Origin: Cervus elaphus
Lineage: Eukaryota; Chordata; Mammalia; Artiodactyla; Cervidae
Direction of reading: 5' to 3'
Length of the DNA: 64,000 bases
Assembly (NCBI RefSeq): GCF_910594005.1
Contig: NC_057817.1
Coordinates: 33,147,001-33,211,000 of the forward strand
Part shown: positions 57,986 through 64,000 of the stretch, piece after piece
Numbering within the stretch: position 1 is the stretch's first letter
Layout: every line of letters begins with the position of its first letter
Program-made: the position numbers and the translations under genes
Notes under the pieces: generated by a model
What the model saw: the letters and a program-made list of their open reading frames with translations, nothing else
Database searches by the model: none
Told to the model about the DNA's origin: nothing

Positions 57986-59004
57986 CACCAGAGATGATGC
58001 TTGATTCTCCCAGCACTTACAAAGAATCAAAGAAAATAGTCCACAAGGAAGTGTTTAACTGGCTGAATGATATTACCTTGCCACATCTCAGAGGCTAGGA
58101 GGAAGCCACGGAGCACCACCTCCTCCTCCAGACATGCTGTGTGAAGCTCTTTCACCCTGGTGTGCTCAGCTCCCCACTCCCAGCATCATCAACCCCAGGC
58201 TGAGTACTTATGCTGAAGATATAGTTAGCACATCCATACCTTTTCAAATGTATATCTGTTAATCATTTTATTATCTTCTTCCTGGTGTATAGTTTAATTT
58301 GGCAATCCTGGCAGAAAAATACACACTCAATATCTGATGAGTTGAACTGATTTGATCCTTTATTTAGTCTATTGGTCTCTAAGTGTTTGTGATAGCTTTC
58401 ATTATACAAAGCAATTTTTTATGGTACTGTAACATCCTGTTCTTTATGTCATGGTGAATGATTTAGTCAGTGTTGTTAAATAACATGCTGTTATTCCTTT
58501 CATTAGGAGAGAATGACTTGAATTCAATGTCAATTTATCAAGGTTGCATGAAAATAAATATTCAGGGACATTTGCTTATCTTTAGTGAATTTTACCCTAA
58601 AAAAAAAAGGGAGAGGGTAGGTGTTGCCTTTTGTTTTGTCTTTGTTTTGTCTTGCTTTTTTTCTATTCAAGGTCCCTTCCTTCAATTTCTTCCGTTAATA
58701 ACACCCTTACTTTGTGGGAGAAACATTCCCCCTACCTCCACTTAGCTTTGGTGGAACTGCCAACCACAGTCACGGTGGCCCTGGCCTCAGGATGAGCTCA
58801 TCATGATACTCATCCCCCTGGCCTGGGTGACTGACCCAGGCCAGTAGATCCCACCCAAGCTGAAATGATTTATGTATGGATACTAGGATAGCAGGGGGGT
58901 CAAGATTGGGCAGGGTAAATTTAGAGCGTTCCAAGGTCAAAGTCCTCCTTTTCCTCACCACCTGGAGGTCTGTGTGATGCAGGAGAAATGACCTCAAACT
59001 GCTA
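57986..59004. other. Single-copy-like, no gene
   Basis: No repeat or domain was recognised. CCCAGGCCAG-type text near 58795-58855 is locally GC-rich. Confidence 0.35.
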
Positions 59005-59315
59005 TAGAGTAAGGGTTAGGGAGGAAGAAGGGAGAAGAGAGGCAGAGAGAGGGACAAGGAGAGGGAGAGATGAAGAAGGGGAGAAGAAGGAGGAGGAGGG
59101 GAAGAGGTGAAGTGGGGGGCAGGATGGGAAGAAAGAAAGATGGAGTAGGGAAGGAGAGAATGAGGAGGAAAAATGAAGACGTCTAGGGAGAAAGAGAGGC
59201 AGAGAGAGGGCTGTAGAGAACAAAGAGGAAGGGCGGGCAATACAAAGGAAAGGGGGAAGAAAGAGAAGGAACTGGAGAGCAGAGAGGAAAGAGGAATGAT
59301 GGGAAAAAGAGGTGG
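59005..59315 (+). repeat. About 300-bp polypurine (GA-rich) tract
   Basis: Over 90% A or G on the plus strand, with many GGGAGA, GGAGGAGG and GAAAGAAAG runs and only scattered pyrimidines. The minus-strand frames of 109-124 codons (Ser, Leu, Phe, Pro-rich) are translations of this low-complexity text. Such tracts can adopt triplex or G-quadruplex structures. Confidence 0.92.
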
Positions 59316-61281
59316 AGACTGCTGAGGACGGTTGTACAAACACACAACACAAAGTGAACTGTTCCAGCATTATCACGTCAGTTTACTTGCTAAACCCCAA
59401 AGAATTTCTAGAAAGTACAATATTTTGTGATTGAGAAAATAACAGGTTTTTCAAGATGAAAGGGTGCAGATCAGCGCAGATTAATTTTAAGATCATGACC
59501 TTGAAAATTTTTGAAACACTATACGGAGAAAAACAATGTTACTATTTTCCCACCTTACTTATAATTAAGATTCTTCAATCAAAAATGACATCTTTGGGTT
59601 CCCTCCAATGACTTAGATACAGTAGATGATAATGAATGTCTGTTAAATGAGCATGGGATAGATGGACAGAATAAACACATTAAAACTTGGAGGCTCTCAA
59701 ATGGCATAGCCAAGACCACAGCTAAGACCTCGTAAAAAGGCAAGAAGTAATATTTGTCTGTGGATTTCTCAGTGTCTTCTTTAAGGACACTTTCATCTCT
59801 TTTTGGAACCCACCCTGCCCCCCACTGCTTTTCTCACTCACCACCTAATAAAACCTGCTTTCAAAGGGCAATCCAACACTTCTGCTATCAAGTTGTAAAG
59901 GGCCAGGAGAACTTAATGATCGGTCTTTATGGGGCCTTTCTAAGGGCATTTTAAAAAGAGACAAAGGAAGCAAAGCTTTAAAAATCACGCACACAAAATG
60001 AGCGTTTAATTCTGGAATTTCTGGCCAGTGCAGAAAGCATTTAGAAATGACGACACAGGAAGGCAGGGGCCTTCTGGGGTCCCTGCGGTTGTCCAAATGG
60101 TCATCTACGTGTTAGTTCTGGGTGACAGTGGTGCAGAGTCAGGTTTCAGACTCAGCATTCCTGAAATCCTGACCACTGGGCCCCAGAAAGAAACCCATCT
60201 GTTTGAGCCTGATTGCATTTATTTACATTTTGCATTTTTCTTGTAGGCAAATATATAGTTATTTTGGCCACATTGTGCCCACTAAAATCACAGAATGTTT
60301 CCAATGCCTTTAATGCCCATCATGAAAAGAACAAATTTATTACTTTTCCACAGCTCCCCAGAGAGTTTTCTCAGAACATAAAAACAAAATTTTCTTATTA
60401 ATAAGCTAACACACAGAGAGAGAAAGAAACCAAAAAGGGAGCAATGAAAAATGCTCATCAATGATTAATTTTGACCTTACTATAGAATTCTTTTAGTCTG
60501 TTTCTGTCTTGATTTACTGATAAGGAAAAAGCTTTATTTAGGAATTTTCAAGTATTTTTTTGGCATTTTGCCTTGCTCAGTAACTCTGCTGGATTGTTAG
60601 AGGCTGACGACAGCACTACACTGATAAAGCCACGTCCAGGTACAGTGAGAAAAAGTACCATGAGTGATGATCAATGTCTGCCATGGGTGCAAGAAGGAAA
60701 ATGGTGGATTACATGCCATCAGTTGTTCTTGCCACTTGGCCTTCATTCACATTTCTCCTGTTAACTGAACCCAGATACCCAAGTGGGAAACAACACATGT
60801 TTCCAAACCAGCCCATATGCTCTGGGCTCAGAGAACAGCATAAAATCAGGACCAGGTCTTTTGCTCCACTAAGCTAATAGTAGACCAGACTCAGGACCAA
60901 GCTAATCAGTGTTTCCTGTTCTCTGAATCATAATGACAGGTTTACAGTGGTCAAATAACCCTATGAAAGCATTCAGTAAGAGATGCCACAATACGGACTC
61001 TCACATTTTCTGCAGAATTTCAGCTTGGAAGGATTTTGTAGTTCCTAGTGTCTATCTTGCAACCCTGAAAGAAGATTCTGCCTGAGAATGAATTCAGCCC
61101 AGAGGAAGTGGTATCAAAATTGACAAGAGTAACTCTCCATGGCTGCATCATTGAGTCTTATTTAAAGTCATACCTGAAGTCACATATTTGCCTTGTCTAA
61201 GCTACTTTGGGTTAGATATTCTATTACTTGTAATCAGAAGAATCCTAACTGATATGGCCATTAATGCTATTTCCTGCCCTG
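59316..61281. other. Single-copy-like block, no gene
   Basis: No transposable element was recognised over nearly 2 kb, and no frame beyond 83 codons. AT-rich parts (60190-60560) look single-copy. By inference it is a candidate for regulatory DNA. Confidence 0.4.
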
Positions 61282-61293
61282 GCTACAACCTTT

Positions 61294-61518
61294 GCATCAT
61301 GCTTAGCTGATTCAGTCATGTCTGACTCTTTGTTACCCCATGGACTGTATAACCTACCAAGCTCCTCTGTCCATGGGATTTTCCAGGCAAGAATACTGGA
61401 GTGAGTTGCCATGCCCTCCTCTAGGGGATTTTCCTGACCCAGGGATCCAACCTATGTCCCTTATATCCCCTGCATTGACAGGAAGGTTCTTTACCCCTAG
61501 TGCCACCTGAGAAGCCCA
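61294..61518 (-). mobile_element. Bov-A2/Bov-tA SINE with TSD
   Basis: Tail (TTCAGTCATGTCTGACTC), core (CCATGGACTGTATAACC, AGGCAAGAATACTGGAG) and head (TTCTTTACCCCTAGTGCCACC) are present. It is flanked by GCTACAACCTTT (61282-61293) and GCTATAACCTTT (61519-61530), one mismatch. Confidence 0.94.
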
Positions 61519-61530
61519 GCTATAACCTTT

Positions 61531-62577
61531 AACCAGTATGTTTTAAAATTAGTTTACCTAAGGAAGGCATCAAAAAAAATTGAGGGTGGATATTTGTTGA
61601 TAGAATGTTAGAGGGGCTTTTCACAGTTTGGGGGTCCTAAAAGGTCAAAAAATTTCTAAGTGCTCTGTACCTGAAAAATACAGGCTTCACAAAAAAGTAT
61701 CTGGACCATCCTCACTCCATCCACCATCCTGGACATCCTCACTCCACACTGAGAAATCAGAAGTGATTGGACAGCACAAGAAGGAATCCCTAGAATATGA
61801 AGCTGTTTTGTGGAAGAACCTCAATACAATTAATGAATGTTTCCTGAGCACTTGCTGGGCCCCAGGTCAAGGATCTGAGTCTATAAGGGATGAGGATAAA
61901 ATATAATCTAATCAGGGAATTTACCTTGGCCACCTGATCAGCATTCTAACTGTGCTGCTTCCAGCCTTTGTGCGAGAAGTAGTAAGTCCGGATCATCAAT
62001 GTTCCATGCATATGAATGGAGAACACACACTAGAGATATTTTTTCATTCTTAATAATTCACTTGAGCATGCACAGTGCTCTGTGAGGAAAGAGAAATCTC
62101 TTCCTTGCCTTTGCATCACCAGGAATTTACCTTGCCGAGGGAGGGTTTCCTGACAAGTTTAGATTTGCCTCAGTCTCACCGGGGATTGTTCTCAAAGGTA
62201 CCAATGTCAGAAGCTCCAAACACTCTTTCCCCATAGAGACTAGGAAGATCAAGAGAAACAACAACTCCCCCTAACACTTCTCTCAGTGCACTTCTGTATA
62301 CTCTTCTGACTCCCTAAACTACACCTCTATCCCACATCCTTTTCCCGATCATCAAACTTATAAAGACTACTGAAAACCTCTACTTGCTATCACATGATCA
62401 TTTAAAGCATACCATGCCAGAACTCACCACACAGAACTCACTATCTACCCTGTCTTGCCCCTCCCGATTTCAGAGACCGACTCTGTTGTTCACTGGGTTG
62501 TTCATACCAGGAGCCTGAATCTGTCCTTGTCCCGACTCTTTATGCCTCACCACCCATTTCTCATCAAATAGCACATC
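61531..62577. other. No gene recognised
   Basis: A 92-codon frame at 61628-61906 has no recognisable domain; it includes a local direct repeat of CATCCTCACTCCA at about 61707-61720 and 61733-61746. The last 300 bases are pyrimidine-rich and may be L2-derived, but that is not secure. Confidence 0.35.
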
Positions 62578-63040
62578 ATTTTTTTTAAAGTTCTTATTGG
62601 AGTATAATTCATTTATAATATTGTGTTAGTTTCAGATGTACAGCAAAGGGATTCAGTTATATATATGTGTGTGTATTCTTTTTATTCTTTTCCATTATAG
62701 TTTATTACAAGATCTTGAGTATACTTCCCTGTGCTGTAGAGTAAATCCTTGTTGTTTACCTGTTTTGCATATGGTAGTGTGCATCTGTTAAACTCACACT
62801 CCCAATTTATCCCTACCCCCTCTTTCCCCTCTGGCAACCATAAGTTTGTTTTCTATGTTTGTGGGTCTGCTTCTGTTGTGTAAATTAGTTCATTTATATC
62901 ATTATTTTAGATTCCACATATAAGCTGTATCATATAATATTTTTTTCTCAGTCTAGCTTACTTCACTTAATATGATAATCTTTAGTTCCATCCAAATTGC
63001 TAAAAACGGCATTATTATTTTCTTTTTATGGTTGAGTAAT

Positions 63041-63212
63041 GCCTGCAGTGCAGGAGACCCAGGCTCAATCCCTGCATTGGGAAGATCCCCTGGAGAAGGA
63101 AATGGCAACCCACTCCAGTATTCTTGCATGGAAAATCTCATGGACAGAGGAGCCTGGCGGGTTAAAGTCCATGGGTTCATGAAGAGTCGGACATGACTGA
63201 AGCGACTAACAC
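63041..63212 (+). mobile_element. Bov-tA SINE, 5'-truncated, nested in L1
   Basis: It begins within the head at GCCTGCAGTGCAGGAGACCC and ends at the tail CGGACATGACTGAAGCGAC. L1 text ending '...ggttgagtaat' resumes as 'taatattccattg' after it. Confidence 0.92.
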
Positions 63213-63632
63213 TAATATTCCATTGTGTGTGTCTGTCTGTCACACACGTACATCTTCTTTACCTTTTCATCTGTTGATAACCACTTAGGCTGCTTCCATG
63301 GCTTAGCTCTTATGAATAGTGCTGCTATGAACATTAGGATGCATGTATTTTTTCATATTAGAGTTTTCGTCTTTTCTGGATATATGTACAGGAGTGGGAT
63401 TGCTGGATCATAAGGTAGCTCTATTTTTAGTTTTTTAAGGAAACTCTGTGCTGTTTTCTGTAGCAGCTGTACCAATTTACATTCCCTCCAACAGTATAAG
63501 AGGGTTCTGTTTTCTCCACACCCTTTCCAGCATTTGTTATTTGTATAGACTTTTTGATGATGGCCATTCTGACCAGAGTGAGGTGATACCTCATTGTGGT
63601 TTTGATTTGCATTTGTCTAATAATTGCCATTT

Positions 63633-63718
63633 CTTTCTCCAGGGGATCTTCCCGACCCAGGGATTGAAGGGGTCTCCCGCATTGCAGGCAGACACTTTAC
63701 CGTCTGAATCACCAGGGA
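63633..63718 (-). mobile_element. Bov-tA head fragment nested in L1
   Basis: TTTCTCCAGGGGATCTTCCC through CATTGCAGGCAGACACTTTACC to CACCAGGGAAG: only the head half of the SINE. L1 text 'ctaataatt' before and 'gtaattagcaatg' after give a short duplicated TAATT. Confidence 0.88.
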
Positions 63719-63880
63719 AGTTGAGTAATTAGCAATGTTGTACATCTTTTGATGTTCCTGTTAGCCATCTCTATGTCTTCTCTGGGAGAAAAAAAGTCTA
63801 TTTAGGCCTTCTGCTCATTTTTTGATTGGGTCGTTTGCTTTTTGTTATTGAGTTGTATGGGTTGTTTATACAATACATCC

Positions 63881-63956
63881 TATTGAGCTCTTATTTTTAT
63901 CTGCTTTTTTCCATTGCCACTAGCACCACTTTGGTTCAGCCCTCTGCCCTCTCTCT
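63881..63956. other. Short unassigned stretch
   Basis: Mixed sequence between the L1 and the BovB tail. Confidence 0.3.
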
Positions 63957-64000
63957 TCAGTTCAGTTCAGTCACTTAGTCACATCCACTCTTTGTGACCC
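63957..64000 (-). mobile_element. BovB 3' tail, cut by the window end
   Basis: CTTCAGTTCAGTTCAGTCAC and TCTTTGTGACCC are the first bases of an inverted BovB tail that continues beyond the window. Confidence 0.9.

Larger units (their letters stand above)
62578..63880 (-). mobile_element. L1 LINE 3' end, minus strand, with two nested SINEs
   Basis: It starts with an inverted poly(A) (TTTTTTTAAAG) and the 3' UTR ('cagatgtacagcaaagggattcag', 'gttgtttacctgttttgcat'). It continues into ORF2 C-terminal text ('caggagtgggattgctggatcataagg', 'gatgatggccattctgaccagagtg'). Bov SINEs interrupt it at 63041 and 63640. It is the same 3' type as the plus-strand copy at 42995-44225. Confidence 0.9.

Noticed and set aside
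57712..58098. A 128-codon frame in GC-richer DNA
   Set aside because: Its middle is a MIR core and the rest shows no domain. An opposing minus-strand frame of 79 codons overlaps it.
59002..59376. Ser/Leu/Phe/Pro-rich minus-strand frames of 109-124 codons
   Set aside because: They are translations of a low-complexity polypurine tract. Stops are rare there because of composition.
1..64000. CRISPR arrays, operons, bacterial genes or a new defence-type system
   Set aside because: The sequence is vertebrate nuclear DNA. Repeats are dispersed transposons rather than regularly spaced direct repeats, and there are no clustered coding regions.

Overview
This is mammalian nuclear DNA from a bovid ruminant (cattle, sheep, goat or a relative). 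The diagnosis rests on the repeats: many copies of the ruminant tRNA-type SINEs Bov-tA/Bov-A2, several pieces of the RTE retrotransposon BovB (including its ART2A-like 3' part), and a young bovine-type L1. Ancient mammalian repeats (MIR, L2, MER20-like, old L1) fill the background. The repeats do not tell the bovid species apart. I see no convincing protein-coding gene, rRNA, tRNA or CpG island. The long open frames are almost all translations of L1, BovB or SINE sequence. The window looks intergenic or deeply intronic.

Layout. 1-2050: AT-rich and unresolved. 2.05-4.9 kb: MER20-like fragment, minus-strand Bov-A2, then a 5'-truncated old L1 on the plus strand. 6.4-10.0 kb: a run of Bov-tA/Bov-A2 insertions, including a SINE dimer that went in as one unit. 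11.2-15.3 kb: a nearly full-length but dead plus-strand BovB, joined tail-to-tail to a minus-strand BovB fragment (15.29-15.99 kb), giving a large imperfect palindrome. 16.6-25.4 kb: a dimeric Bov-A2 with a perfect 13-bp target-site duplication (TSD), a MIR split by a SINE, a small mariner/Tigger-like DNA transposon with terminal inverted repeats, and another BovB tail. 25.4-31.4 kb: mostly single-copy, with one small open frame that could encode a membrane peptide (about 27.2-27.5 kb). 31.4-34.7 kb: BovB tail, four Bov SINEs and an LTR-like block. 35.6-39.3 kb: old minus-strand L1 carrying a 38-bp micro-insertion. 39.3-40.9 kb: BovB composite of opposite orientations. 42.2-47.5 kb: L1 pieces, a SINE and a second pair of inverted BovB tails. 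49.0-53.1 kb: a MIR split by a tiny BovB tail, then a young minus-strand L1 with ORF1, endonuclease and an internally deleted reverse transcriptase. 53.1-62.6 kb: mostly single-copy, with MIR/L2 fragments and a 300-bp polypurine tract. 62.6 kb to the end: minus-strand L1 3' end with two nested SINEs, then the start of a further BovB tail cut by the window edge.

How the parts relate. SINEs and truncated BovB tails share their 3' sequence, which fits the accepted model that Bov-A SINEs borrow BovB machinery. Every autonomous element seen here is broken (stops, frameshifts, a changed catalytic motif, deletions), so nothing in the window could mobilise them. The most distinctive observations are structural: very short retro-insertions with clear TSDs, two tail-to-tail BovB inverted repeats, and nested insertions that allow relative dating. 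Element boundaries are approximate to about 5-20 bases unless a TSD fixes them.
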